DNA from: Glossina fuscipes
Taxonomy: Eukaryota > Arthropoda > Insecta > Diptera > Glossinidae
DNA: 64,000 nt
Assembly: GCF_014805625.2 (NCBI RefSeq)
Contig: NW_023998426.1
Span: 2,647,263 to 2,711,262, forward strand
Reading direction: 5' to 3'
Position 1 is the first letter of the stretch, and each line of letters starts with the position of its first letter. Under the pieces are notes generated by a model, which ran no database searches, was not told the origin of the DNA, and was given only the letters and a program-made list of their open reading frames with translations. Below are positions 48,046-59,307 of the stretch, in pieces. Position numbers and translations under genes: made by a program.

Positions 48046-48599
48046 TAAAAACAAAAACAAATTTTCCAGTTTCATAGTTGTAAACTTGTAAAAACTACTC
48101 GGTAGCGAAAACTTTGATTTCATTCAGACTTTCACCTAAAGAAAGAAATGAAATTGGCGGTCTAGCACGCAGTCAAAATCATGCTACCCTGAATTCATGC
48201 CCGTTAATATAAAAAAATCAGGATATTTTTCCTTTAAATAGCTTCTTCCATTTGCGGGCTTTCTGCACGAGGGAAGTGAGATACATCGGAGAAATATACT
48301 CACCCGATTCTAAAAAGGGCAAAAATTATTTTTCCTGCGTTAAATAAATTTTATGACAATAAGAATTGAATACTTACACTGATTTTCATATATATAAAAG
48401 TATATTTGAGACAATTTTAGCTTAAAACTTCCATTAGTAAATGAATGGAAGTTATGTACGAGTAAGCGACATGGTAGTAGTTCGTTTAATATATATATTA
48501 TAAATACAATAAATAAATAATATAATAATATGCTTGTTAAAATGTATCGATTGTATCATTCTAATAATAAAAATCTGAACACAGTTTTCATTTCTTTAT

Positions 48600-48636
<37 letters not shown>

Positions 48637-49680
48637 TAATAACAACTAAAATATTTTAACTAACTTAATCCATTTAATCGTTTTTCTGAAGTCGCGTTTT
48701 TGCAATTTACAGCCACACCTTTGCATCCGTGGCCATTATGAAGAGATCTGTCGCTAGTTGCCCAGAACTGTTGAGGGTCTGTCAAAAACTGTAAAAACAA
48801 AAACAAACGAAAACCTTAAGAATATATTTGGGTAAAAGAAACAAAATTTTCATTTATTATATTTATTTCATGGAGATACAAATTTACTCGAGTCATCTAA
48901 GGCTAGACGAAAGGCAGCGTAACTCTTTTTGTAAGAGAAGAGGTAAATAGTATTTAGGTTAAGGTTAACCTTTAAACGATTGCTGTTACCAATTGTCTAT
49001 ATGTCAGGTGCACTTAATTTTATCCAAAACCTTAGTGTGCGCATTTCCGAACGCAAATTATGAAATGTGCGCGTGATAGAAAGTTCAGTGCGTTACGTGG
49101 AGAGATATTTTCTATTTTCGACTTTACTACGAAGGACTGATTTATGTAATTGCAACAAAATTACTTCTCATCTGTTGTCATGTGTCAATGTATTAATGTT
49201 GCATGTAGCATTTGAAAATTTTATTGATATATGGCAGATTTCTGGGAAATACGGTACGTATCCAAATGTCTATATTATGCATTTGCCATGCGCTTGGTGT
49301 CTTTGTCTTTTGGCTTATTTTCCCTTGTTTTTAGGATATATACGACTACAAGATATAGATGGTGAATAGGCTTTGGATGACCTTAACGAAATCAATAATG
49401 ACTATGATGAAGAATAAGACAATAAAGGCCCTCCCTTAGCAATTTCTGATGGTGCAGTTTGGAAGTAACGAAATGGGGAGCGTGTATGAAGAAAGCGCAA
49501 ATTGGAATACAGTGAAGAACGCTTTGCACAGGAAATACAGATATTTCCCTCCGATTGGCCGCACTTGCATTCCCGTTTCAATCATCCTGTATATCACGCA
49601 AAAAATGTATCTAACTGTAAATACTACTAAAATCTACTACACAAATGCTAGATCCCACTGTGGTAAGTAACGCTTCGCTT
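48046..49680. other. Non-coding, poly-A tract
   Basis: Poly-A at 48603-48633. Frames at 49067-49369 (100 codons) and 49449-49670 have no recognised domain. The second lies just upstream of the piggyBac-like fragment and might be its decayed N-terminal part (DYDEE, GPPLAISDG near 49395-49455), but this is weak. Confidence 0.4.
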
Positions 49681-49689
49681 ATATATAAT

Positions 49690-50060
49690 AGATGATGAGG
49701 ATAAATCAATTTGAGAAAATAAGCTCCGCAATTCGTTTCCCGGGACAAACCCGTTGCGCATCCAAACCATGATCGTCTTCATAATTTAAGACCTGCTGTG
49801 GAACGCTCGAATAAATTCTTTGTAAGTATGGAACCATTTTATCAGAGGCTCTCTTTAGGTGAGCGAATGTATTCAACTAAGGTAGCAGCAGATGTTTTGA
49901 AACAATACTTGCCCAACCAACCCCATAATTACACTTTCAAGCCGTTTGTTTTAGGTTCACTTTTTGAAAGCGCTTATAACATCTTTTTCTTTAGGCAGAA
50001 TCGAAAAATCTCATATAATAACAAAGCGATTGAAATAAAATACTATCACTGCCCTGTAAC
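49690..50060 (+). pseudogene. piggyBac-like transposase, central fragment
   Basis: Plus-strand reading gives INQFEKISSAIRF (family form RFxxIxxxLRF), then HDRLHNLRPAVERSNKFF, MEPFYQRLSLGERM (the LSIDEQM position, with Asp lost) and LKQYLPNQPHNYTFKPFVLG, followed by SAYNIFFF. The order matches the middle of DDE_Tnp_1_7. The catalytic Asp in the SIDE/SVDE motif is replaced (SLGER), a stop breaks the N-terminal side, and the C-terminal half is missing. The K-Y-PNKPHKWG-type motif makes the assignment secure. Confidence 0.75.
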
Positions 50061-50340
50061 AATCCATGGGAAACTCCGGAGCAAAATTATTAGAAACTCA
50101 CTTTACAAAAGCGAATAGCGTTATCGCCACTATTCTGAACTTATTCATAATACTGACAACCCCAGAAATAGAAATAGCGAGGAAAGTTGTAATGATGTAA
50201 AACAGTTTAAAAAGATACTTACTTTAAGGTACCAACAAAACTTGCGTTGTCGAAAAAGGTCTCCATAATTTTCCCAGTTTCACATGAAATGCTGATCTGT
50301 TATCCCTACTACCTCACATAACCAAAAAAAAAAGTCTACA
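50060..50340. other. Non-coding, nothing recognised
   Basis: The plus frame that contains the piggyBac fragment runs on to 50118 without recognisable family motifs. Confidence 0.35.
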
Positions 50341-50364
50341 CTTTTATATATATCGAATCCTATA

Positions 50365-50490
50365 TCCAATCCAATCCAACTAATCATTGAGGGGATGTCC
50401 TTTATAAATATAAAACAATGACAGTCGGAAAGAACCGGCAAAAGAGAAAGACATAAGGAGTTTCCCGCAGCTTAATGGGTCTCATCTCTT
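50365..50490 (-). mobile_element. SINE-B fragment
   Basis: On the plus strand CTAATCATTGAGGGGATGTC followed by ACAATGACAGTCGGAAAGAA is the reverse complement of the family end (TTCTTTCTGACCGTCAC..GGACATCCCCTGAGTG). The A-tail is replaced by a CCAATCCAATCCAA-like stretch at 50368-50380. Confidence 0.5.
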
Positions 50491-52229
50491 CATCATTTTT
50501 TTTTCAAGTTTTCTTAGCCTGAAAGTGAACGTATGTAAGACACTTGTCACCTAAATGTATACAGGACTCTCTTATTTCATGCAACAACTAAAAGTATACT
50601 TCAAAATCTTGATAGGAAATATATTTTCTTGATGAGCAGTCAAGTCTAACTGCCTTTATTACTTTAAGGAATTGCTTGGGAAAAGATGAAAGTTTCCAAA
50701 AAAGTTCTCATAAAAATCATTTTGATAGCAGTTTAGACGGAATTAATTGATCAGCAACCACATGCCTATATATAGTCAAATTTTATTGTTAGCTCTAAAG
50801 CAGATTGATTAACAATGACTTTTTTTCTCTTGCTCTTGTAAATTATCAGTCACCGTGGTGGCTAACTATGTTTGGCTTGCTTTCGTATATCTATATACTT
50901 TGCTAATTGTGTGCAAATAGTGTTAAACGGCTCGTCGAAAGTATTTCTTGCAGACATTTTTTGCATCGTTCTGACATATATTCCCGTTGAATTTCATACC
51001 TGTTTGAGTTTTTAACTATAAAATACTTATGAAAACGTTGCCAAATTTTCATTTATTTATCGAATCAATGATTGCTTTGACAATTCGCAATGCAATATAA
51101 AAAAGTAGCAAAGAAATCCAAGCAAATATTAATATTTTTCGATAAATGCTTCTTATGAGAGAATAAAACAGCGTAAGACAGCGAGAGTGATAGAGACAGA
51201 GAGCGAAAGAAAGAATAGACCTAAACGAGACGTACGCAACGTAAATATGTGCAGGCAAGCACAAGCGCTTTCATATGATACAATTTGACAGGTATTTAAA
51301 ACAACGCTAGAGGTCAGTCATTAAAATCATTGACACCTGAAAGCCAATTTGAACTGTGCCTGCCTCTTTACATTGAACACAACCCCGTAAACATTTTTTG
51401 AAAAATTCAATAATATTTTTTAAATATTATATATAAACTTTTAGCCGGCATAAACATGTGGCTCTCAACCTAATTGCCCGTTGTGTGCCTAACTGTTTAA
51501 ATGACCTCTATCTCTTTCTGAGTTCCTCTCTGCACGACTTCTTACCTTCCGTCTGTCTGACCATCTGGCCAAACCGTTTGCCTAATTCTTTTGCGGCTTT
51601 TTGCACGCCTTTCTTTCTGAACGATTTTGCGACAAACGCTCTGCCCTTGCTTCACTTTGTCATATTTTTCTGTGTGCGCGTTTGTCCATCTATTCCTGTG
51701 CTTCTATTATTCAATTATACGTACGATTACGATCTAATGTTGTCTTGGAGAGAAACTTTCTCTTCAATTTTTTTTTCTATGAATTAAATTGGTTCTTAAT
51801 CGATAAGATGCTGCTTTTTCTTTAACTATAAGCCTAAAAATAGTTTAAGGTGAAATGGGAAAATGAACTAAATACATGGACGGGTCCATATCTCATTGAA
51901 GGCCACATATCAATTATTTACTTATCTATCGACGACGTTATATTGTAAAAAATTATGATTAGAAATACCTATGATACAGTATCACGTGATAAACTACGAC
52001 ATAGGACGTATATTGAACAATATAGATCTCATCAGGATATGTATCAGAGTGCTATAGAGATAGTTAATTATTTTGCGCCTTTACCTATAAGTTAGGTAAT
52101 CGTAGACCGCAAAACTTAAAAATAATTTTATGAAGTGTGCTTTCATGCCGATCAAGAAAATATACGTGTATGTAGCTATTTTCATATGATGAAACTTTAT
52201 TCGCGAAACCAAGAGACAATGTTAACCTT
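50491..52229. other. Non-coding, possible (GTCY)n remnant
   Basis: CCGTCTGTCTGACCATCTGG (51549-51568) hints at a (GTCY)n element, but no core is visible. The 109-codon frame at 51458-51787 is a pyrimidine-rich reading and is not called. Confidence 0.35.
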
Positions 52230-52510
52230 TAGAAGCTACGTTTCCCATGAAACGTTTTACTCCTTCCAATTGAATTGATTTCTTGTTTATAGCGCTTTTC
52301 CTAGAGATGGTTTCATTCGCCATTATACGCCACGTCGAGCTGATCCCCTCAAATATGGCCGTCGTGTACATTCAATTTTATCGTCGACGTTAACGGCATG
52401 CTTAGTCTCCTTCGTGGTTGCTTGGATTCAGACATCGTAAGAGATCCATTGTTCATCACCCGCGAGAATGTAGCAGCACTAAGCAAGAGAAGTAAAATTT
52501 CCCGCAAATG
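52230..52510 (-). mobile_element. Mariner remnant, weak
   Basis: Minus-strand reading gives LAGDEQWISYDV (near 52470-52435), the first catalytic block of mariner transposase. About 50 codons later in a shifted frame are GDQLDVAYNGE and EKRYKQEI, equivalent to WDQLGVVYYELL..ERYRQQ. The spacing agrees with the family. Everything else is eroded. Confidence 0.5.
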
Positions 52511-52719
52511 GCACCTATTCCAAGCACCAACTACCTATGTTTTTATGTTTATGCGTGTAGACATGTTCAGTGCACTAATTTGTACAGTTGCATACATTTT
52601 AAAGAAATTGCATCAAATCAAATAATCATTGTTTTATTCAGCACTACTGACATAATCCTTTAAAACAAGGACGAAATCTTATTCACACACCTAATGGTTT
52701 AGCAGTTAACAGTATTTAG

Positions 52720-52870
52720 TTTGCTGGGTAGTGCAGATATCCAGATGGACTAAGGACTTTTATTACAACAATCGATTAGCAATCGTGTCCCAAATCGATT
52801 TAAGCACCGCGGTCCGTCCGTCTTTTGTGGCGATCATTTGTGCGTCTGACTCGAAGATCATAATTTTTGC
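52720..52870 (+). repeat. (GTCY)n-family fragment
   Basis: CCAAATCGATTTAAGCACCG then GGTCCGTCCGTCTTTTGTGG, followed by ATCATAATTTTTGCAC, keep the core-then-(GTCY)n order. Confidence 0.35.
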
Positions 52871-53339
52871 ACTTTACCTACTGTATCGTTTTAACTTATT
52901 TCTATCCTATTAACATAGAGTAATGGAATTCTCAATTCTTTTTTAGGAATTCTCTATTTCACGCGATAATGTCAAAATCGGTGCAAAAATTTTTGGATAT
53001 TCATATAAGAACACATAATTTACTACTGCCGTGAAATTAAGCAACCGTGTACAGCCAATATATTCGCCTTTGTTAGAAGGTAAGGCAGGTTCACACTATT
53101 CGCATCTTTGCTAAGATAATTAATAATTAACCGGCCTTCAATAAATAGAAAACACTGCACCGTAAAACCTTTACCAAAGACTGTGTTCAAAAGGTAAACC
53201 CAATAGGCAAATTGCGCGGGTACATCGAGTATCAGAAAACTTTTTTTTCTAAATTGGTAGCACTGTGACAAAGAACTGCGACAAATTTCACCTTATAAAC
53301 ATCACTGGTGTAGCTTTCGTAGGGTACAAAAATAATTTT

Positions 53340-54370
53340 CCGATTTTTACAATGTGTGAGATTTGTTGTGCAAAGAAGTTGCGTTGCGCTGTTTCTGCGA
53401 AATCAAATTTCTTGTGCAAAAGCTTTAAGGATGTCACAGAGACCTCTTCTTGAGCACATTTTGTCGTAAAGAAGTGGTTAGAATGTGACATAAACAGTTC
53501 AAAGGAAGACGAAAACGTTGAAGACGAAGAACCATCACTGGACGAACATCAGACTCTATCAGTGGAAACTAAGTCAAGCAAACGATGGTTCGATGCTCAA
53601 GAACAGTTAGGAATTTTGCTGACGTTGTTGGCATTTGAAACAAATTGGTCAGCAATATTTTAAAAGATATCTTGGGCCTGAGAGTAAAAATATTCAAAAT
53701 CTTTGAAAACCAGCCTCGCTTTAAAATCTGTGAGAAGATGGCATCTGATTATCAACCGGCCATTAAACGCATTATTACAGGCGATGAGATATGGGTGTAT
53801 GCACACGCCCCAAAACCAATCGATCAATCAAGCGTATATTGTGTAAAAGGTGAGCCAATATCGAACAACCCCAAAAAAGTCGCTAAAAAATCAAGATTAC
53901 ATTAATAGTTTTCTTCGATTGCCGTCGTGTTATGCACTAAGAATTCCTTTCGCCCGACAAAACTGTTCGTAAGAAATATAATTTGATGGTATGCGCCGTT
54001 TGTGTGAAGCTATTCCCAAAAAGAGAGAGAAATTGTGGAAAGAGAACTCTTGGTTTTGCCTAACGATAGCGGGCCATTTAACGCTGCATTTGGTCTTTGG
54101 GACCATTTCGTTAAAAATTCAACCCATATCGTAGCGTATTCACCTGATTAAGTCTCGTATGACTTCTGGGTATTTCGTAAGCTCAAAATACCACTCTGAG
54201 GATAAAATTTTAATTCGATTACGAAGATACAAATTGAATCGGAGCAAGCTTTGAAAGCCGTTGCAGAAATCGACTATAAAAACTGTTTCGAGATAGAAGA
54301 AAACATTGGCATAATTGTATTTAAAGGGGCATTCCTTTAAAGGCGACGAAATAGACTTGGAAAAGTAAAT
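53340..54370 (+). mobile_element. Mariner-like element remnant, nearly full ORF length
   Basis: The order of a mariner (SETMAR-type wording) is retained over about 1 kb with stops and frameshifts. EICCAKKLRCAVSAKSNFLC, VKKWLECDI and DENVEDEEPSLDEHQT come first, then ILKDILGLRVKIF and RIITGDEIWVYAHAPKP (first Asp; near 53770-53817). FFDCRRVMH and EFLSPDKTVRKKY follow, then LPNDSGPFNAAF (second Asp block). The last parts are HIVAYSPD (stop) VSYDFWVFRKLK (third Asp block) and VAEIDYKNCFEI at the C-terminus. The D..D34D-type spacing is plausible. This is a different lineage from the QELIDLNRSL copies. Terminal repeats not identified. Confidence 0.85.
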
Positions 54371-54889
54371 AAGTTTACAAGAAGATAAAATTAAACTGGC
54401 CTTACTTTTTGAACACAGCACATATACCATTTTCATCTACTTCTTCAATCCAATTCAGTTTTACAGCACAGCAGGTGCAGTAACTTTATGTCTTTGCTTG
54501 CAGAAAACGCTAATATGTGTAGATGTTTCTCATAATAAATAGCAGAATTGTTTGTGCGCCCGTTTAACCATCTGCTGTCACAAATGCCAAAATCCCAACA
54601 AAGGAAAACTTTCATGCAACTATACTAATATATAGCAAATTTTAGCTAATATTTTTTTGACGTAATAAACACACATTTTGTTAGCGTAACATCTAAATTC
54701 TTTTTGCTTTTTAAATAATTACTCAATAAGTGAAAACATTATAGCGAACAGCGCTCGCCATTATGCATCCTACACCAACCCTCAATGATTTATATAACCA
54801 GTTATCAAAATAAGTCTTTATCTGAGAAGTGATTGAAAAAAGGGCCGAAGTCGCATTACACACACAAATCCGTGTAGCAAATTTTATTA
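54371..54889. other. Non-coding, nothing recognised
   Basis: No supportable feature. Confidence 0.35.
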
Positions 54890-55150
54890 AAATTCCTCAA
54901 AAATTGCGGGCTATAAGTCGAACAAGAGAAAACAAGAGAGACGGAAAGACAGACTGGCGGACATACAAGTTCCGAATCGATTTCTGAATCGATCAACCTG
55001 TAGATTGAACACGAGAATACATGGGCAGCCATCAGACGGGCAGGCAGACAGACTAGCTTAGATTGACTCAGAAAGTGATTTAGAAAATGCATCGCTCAGC
55101 ATAATAGGAGGTGAATCAATCTCAAGGTCTTCTGGGTGTTGCATAAGTCC
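54890..55150 (-). repeat. (GTCY)n-family repeat, doubled segment
   Basis: Two reverse-oriented signatures occur in a row: GGAAAGACAGACTGGCGGAC at 54941-54960 with CGAATCGATTTCTGAATCGA beside it, and CGGGCAGGCAGACAGACTAG at 55038-55057 with GACTCAGAAAGTGATTTAG beside it. The latter is followed by GGTGAATCAATCTCAAGGTC and TTCTGGGTGTTGC, the conserved outer end also seen at 8910-8945. A partial tandem duplication of the element is the simplest reading. Confidence 0.5.
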
Positions 55151-57469
55151 ACAAAAACTTAATATATCCTTGCACCATAGTTGGTGTCGTGTATGGAAGT
55201 GTTTAGTTAAAAAACTTCCACAATCGAAATGAATAGTGAAACTAATCTTCAACTAAAACTTTCTTTTCATTTGTCCCAAGCAGAAAAACCCATGAGAAGT
55301 CCGTCAAAATTTATTATATAGAACAATTTTATATGTGAACATATATCGGAGTATTTGCCTATTCCTTCATCCAGCTGTCTATATATCAGCAGATCTGTCT
55401 ACGTCTTTTTGCCTGGCCGACCAACTATCCATCTTTTTTTCTCTCCGTCTCTTCGTTCGTTTATCCGGCTTCTTGTCCATGCAACGCTTACGCTTATAAA
55501 AGTTGAGATGCAAACGTAACTCTTGACGCCTCAAACATATATCCATAGCTGGTGGCTACGTCTATAGAATGTATAAAGCACGCCCACATAAGCACGCCCT
55601 CACAAACAGCTAATTAGGTAATGTCCACAATTAAGAAAATATTTCTCAATTTTTATGTATGGGCATCCAATGATATAACCTTCTTATTCCTATAGCTTGA
55701 TATGGAACCTGAAAGTAAACTGATAATAAAACTCTACATTCGTGCACTAAGCCAACTCGATTTGCTTTGATTAACATCTTATAAGTTGCAGATGTTTTTT
55801 GGAAACCCGTAAGTCATCTCAATTAACTGATTGCCAAGCGCATAATTCCGATTTGCATAGGTTAGGCATTCAAGAAATAACTCTTATACGACTGCTTGTT
55901 ATCGGCTGTCTTTTCATTTTGTATAGATTTAACGAATCGTAATTATGGTTATTTGAAAATATAATCTAAAAAAAAAAAAGAAACAAAACGTTTTCCTTCT
56001 CTCTGTCTTGCTCGTTCCGCTGCTTTCTCCCAAATCTATAATCGACAAAGGCGAGATGCTGGTATGCTGCCGTTGGCTTCCTATACACACACAATCCGGT
56101 ATGCACGTGCAATTAATTGTTTATTATCACACCTCATTGGTCAAAGAGATTCATAAGTTTGTTTGCTTGCCCGCTTCAGTTTTAGCTTTGCGTGAGCAGT
56201 GTGAATGAGATTGTATGTGCATACATGTGAGCTTTATGGTTAAATCAAGCGTTATAAAAGCCAATTTATGCACTTTGTGTAATCAATTTGTGCATTTATT
56301 TGTACGTAGATGCAGCTGTCCTGAGCAGACAGACCGACAGAATGCACACAACGCAGGTAAATGCAGGCAGATATTAAATGGGCTTTTTTTCACGGTTTGT
56401 TGCTTTTTTTAATTCCTGCAAATTTTTATTTAAAAAATTTTTTTTTTTTCTGATGGAAAGAGGGAAAAGAAAGAAGTTACAGGATTGCATATGCATACAT
56501 ACAATTAAATATCATTTGAAAAGTATAAGGATTTAAGCAAATAATTGCTTTCAATTCACTCTAATTAGAAATTCATGGTATAACACAATAAAAATAGCAT
56601 AACACCTTTCATTCAAAATTGTCTGCGGATCCTTACAGGAACTCTCTTAAGATAAATTTATTTCTTTGACTCTTTAAGCATACGTGTGTGAGAGGCAGAG
56701 CGCCTCCTTATGTAGACGATATTCTTATTTATTTATATCAAGAAATTTTCACAGTACAACCTCGTAATCGGGCTAAAGCAACGTTATGCCGTACCATCAA
56801 ATATAAAATAATACAACCGCAGGTTATTCGGAAGATTGGAACATAGTCATACAATTTTGACACTATCCTACAGTCGTAATGTTATCCTCTATAGAAAGTG
56901 GCTCCCCAGTCAGAATTATAAACAAGCAATAGATGAAGCACGGAAACATAGTAAGCAGGGTATGTGATTGCATTGGCCCTAGTCAGTGTCTGTGATTGCA
57001 TTATATGAAGAAATATCAATTATCATGATTACAATGTTAAAATGCAGTTCGGGCGAAAGACATTATTGGATTGTATGAAGATGCGGTTTTTAGACGATCA
57101 TCCTTTCCAAGAGTGGGCCCCTCTTACCACAAAATATCTTTCAAAGACTAACCTATTAATCCTGGAAATATCGATTCGAGGATTACGCGTGAAATGAAAA
57201 AATTTAAATTTATTTCGCAATGGAAGAGGAAATCGTTTTTAGGTCTACTATGAAAAGTAACTAGACTACGACAATTAATCTAATCCTTGGAGGACATATG
57301 ATGAGATATGATCTTTTTGCCTGATGTTATTAATAGCGAATTCAGGAGAAGTGGACGTCACCCCAACACAGTGGCATGAGAAGGAAATGAACTAGTTTCA
57401 GGTTAATCTGCAAAGATAGATTCATATTGATAACGTTGATCATTCTCAGGCTACCATATTAGGTCAATA
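55151..57469. other. Non-coding, nothing firm
   Basis: A decayed CTGTCTATATATCAGCAGAT and GTCTACGTC stretch at 55375-55410 may be one more (GTCY)n copy. A-run 55968-55979 and T-run 56440-56450. No coding region is recognised. The plus frame 57469-57663 is the antisense of an RT fragment. Confidence 0.4.
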
Positions 57470-57930
57470 TGTCTAGCAAACGAGATGGCTTTATCAATAA
57501 TTACATCCAAGCAACTATGACTGCAAACACATTCAAAAGCATCGTTATTAAGGCATTGTCCCGAAAACAAAGGAAAACCAGCATTCGCACTAACAGCCTT
57601 AATTTTGATTGGACTTATATTGAGACTATTTTCAGAGGTCCATTAAAGTACGCGAGCCATTAACTCCTCGTGTAAGAACCACACAGTCCTCTCCCCATAA
57701 AACTATAAAAAGAGATCATCTGTGCATAAAAGTACACCACATGCAAATATAGATCCCCGAACTGGCCCTTCTGGAATACCAGAAGAAAGTTAACTCGATT
57801 TAACTCTCTTAAGACCAACAAACTGCAATCTGTTATAGAGGTAAGAAGGTAGAAGATTACAAGGGGCATAAGGAACACACAATAACAGATATGAAACACT
57901 GTATGTAGCCCTGACGAAATGGACACTGGG
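57470..57930 (-). pseudogene. Non-LTR reverse-transcriptase fragment
   Basis: Minus-strand reading gives PSYLYNRLQFVGLKRVKSS, then LSSGIPEGPVRGSIF (the SGVPQGSxLGPxLF motif, about 57790-57745) and TDDLFL at the catalytic box position. SLNISPIKIKAVS (the LNxxKC..S motif) and DVIIDKAISFARHID (DLGVxxDxxLxFxxHI) follow. The order and spacing fit Jockey-superfamily RT. The catalytic YADD is not intact and stops are frequent. Confidence 0.6.
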
Positions 57931-58155
57931 ATTTGTAAGTACGCATCCTAGATGCCTAATGGAAATATGTGATCCTTAATAAAGTGTTCCTCAATCTTCG
58001 GCACGGACGTAGGAGTAGAAATTGGTCTAAAATCGGATTTCAGATAATACATCCGACCTCTTATTATTCATTACTTACTGTACTTTTTATGTTTTATTTT
58101 TGCAAATTATTTTTATACCATTGTTCCGATTGTAAGTATCTTTGAAGACTTAACA
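57931..58155. other. Non-coding, nothing recognised
   Basis: No supportable feature. Confidence 0.3.
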
Positions 58156-58455
58156 TCAGCGTAAGTGTGAATGGATTGATTGAGAATAGTGAAGTTGGTA
58201 GCACTGAGCGACGGGCAAATAGTTGATGTACTTAAATGAGGGACCATTTATTACTGCTCTTCTCTTCGTTACATATAAAACTACCAGTCTTCGAGTGGAC
58301 AAGTCTTTAACTCTAGCTTCGTCCTCGCAGAGATAGTATATGAGTTTAGCATAATAACCAAAATAATGAAAGCAACCGTAATAGTCTTCAGAGCCGTTAA
58401 GTCTGTCAAACTCGGCATATCTTACGCGACCTCCTCTTCCTCCTCTTGCTTTCAC
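58156..58455 (-). CDS. Hypothetical divergent ORF upstream of mge
   Basis: A 99-codon minus frame opens about 230 bp from the mge start and points away from it. It begins with a basic glycine/arginine part (KARGGRGGRVRYAEFDRL), then YYGCFHYFGYYAKLIYYLCE, then EARVKDLSTRRLVVLYVTKR. The first codon in the frame is GTG rather than ATG, at GTAAGTGAAAGC, so it may be an internal exon, an unspliced start or chance. No domain is known to me. Its position, head to head with a housekeeping gene, is the main reason to list it. Confidence 0.2.
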   Translation of the reverse strand: MKARGGRGGRVRYAEFDRLNGSEDYYGCFHYFGYYAKLIYYLCEDEARVKDLSTRRLVVLYVTKRRAVINGPSFKYINYLPVAQCYQLHYSQSIHSHLR

Positions 58456-58681
58456 TTACACTTTTTTCTCTACGGTTTTAAACAAAAAAATCTTTTTGTT
58501 ACCAAAGTAAACTAAATGAAAATTTATTTATTATTGTCATTGAAAAAAGGAAAAAAATTTCTTTGAAAATATTTTTAAATGAAAAATATTTGCGTTTAGA
58601 AGAAAAATTAAGAAACTTGTCGTTGAAAAGAGTGCAAATTTTTGAGTTATATTTGCGTCCAAATTTGCAGCATAAGTCGAA
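58456..58681. promoter_or_regulatory. mge upstream region / possible 5' UTR
   Basis: This is an AT-rich stretch with no obvious TATA box. TTTGCAG at 58665-58671, just before the coding start, could be a 3' splice acceptor for a 5' UTR intron. An in-frame TAA at 58673-58675 excludes N-terminal extension of mge. If the minus frame on the left is real, the region would be a bidirectional promoter. Confidence 0.35.
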
Positions 58682-59113
58682 ATGCCAAATACTGACAGCG
58701 AAGTTGAGTATTTAGAGAATACTGTACACTATCAAGATCCGGACAGAGAGAGAGGAGGGGGTAAACATGGCAGCACGCGTACTCGTAAAGCAGAAGCAGA
58801 AGAAAATTTTGATGATGAACCCGATGAAACAATATCGGAACGTTTATGGGGTTTAGCGGAAATGTTTCCCGAGCCATTACGCGAATTTACCTGCGCATTG
58901 GTATGCTTGACGACTAGAGGCGTCAGGAGCATTTACCGGTTTTCATGCAGTGCTTCGTGGATTTTTTTCACAACGTCGATAATACTTTTTGCTCCAGTCA
59001 TATTCGAAACGGAACGGGCCCAAATGGAGGAAATCCAAAAACAAGAACAAAAGCAAGTATTACTGGGTCCCGGCTCAGCCATGACGGGTATTAGCGGACC
59101 CACACGGATATGA
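58682..59113 (+). CDS. mge: TOM22 mitochondrial import receptor subunit (maggie)
   Basis: An intact 143-codon intronless ORF encodes the TOM22 homologue, the central organiser and receptor of the outer-membrane TOM translocase, which binds precursor presequences. The layout is canonical. Residues 1-50 form an acidic cytosolic receptor tail (DSEVEYLE; EENFDDEPDET at 40-50). Then come ERLWGLAEMFPEPLRE (51-68), a hydrophobic tail-anchor helix at about 90-109 (SWIFFTTSIILFAPVIFE) and a short intermembrane-space tail with QKQVLLGPG (123-131). Length matches animal TOM22 (~140). Residues 21-37 are a basic, glycine-rich insert-like patch (RERGGGKHG) within the otherwise acidic arm. The ATG follows an in-frame stop by 9 nt and has an insect-type CGAA context. 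An ATTAAA at 59265-59270 is the likely poly(A) signal. Family membership is clear; symbol follows the fly maggie gene. Confidence 0.93.
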   Translation: MPNTDSEVEYLENTVHYQDPDRERGGGKHGSTRTRKAEAEENFDDEPDETISERLWGLAEMFPEPLREFTCALVCLTTRGVRSIYRFSCSASWIFFTTSIILFAPVIFETERAQMEEIQKQEQKQVLLGPGSAMTGISGPTRI

Positions 59114-59307
59114 CACAAATGCGATACAAATCTTTAAATGTGATAAAATTTATGTGTTATATTTTAAAACAAATCAAAAGAAAACAATACGACATCTTTC
59201 ACCTAGAAAAGCAATTTTTTGATCCAGTCTACTAGTATGCTTGAAGAAGTTAAATTTGTTAATGATTAAATGAGCAATGGTTTAATGGTTTAAAAAGAAA
59301 AAAACAA
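59114..59307. terminator. Shared convergent 3' end region with two poly(A) signals
   Basis: The plus strand has ATTAAA at 59265-59270, serving mge. The minus strand has ATTAAA at 59286-59281, about 22 nt after the stop of the facing candidate gene. Cleavage 10-25 nt beyond each signal would make the two 3' UTRs touch or overlap by a few tens of bases. Confidence 0.5.

Noticed and set aside
51458..51787. 109-codon hydrophobic frame
   Set aside because: Pyrimidine-rich composition explains L/F/S bias; no domain.
58732..59118. Minus-strand frames over mge
   Set aside because: Antisense shadows of the TOM22 coding sequence.
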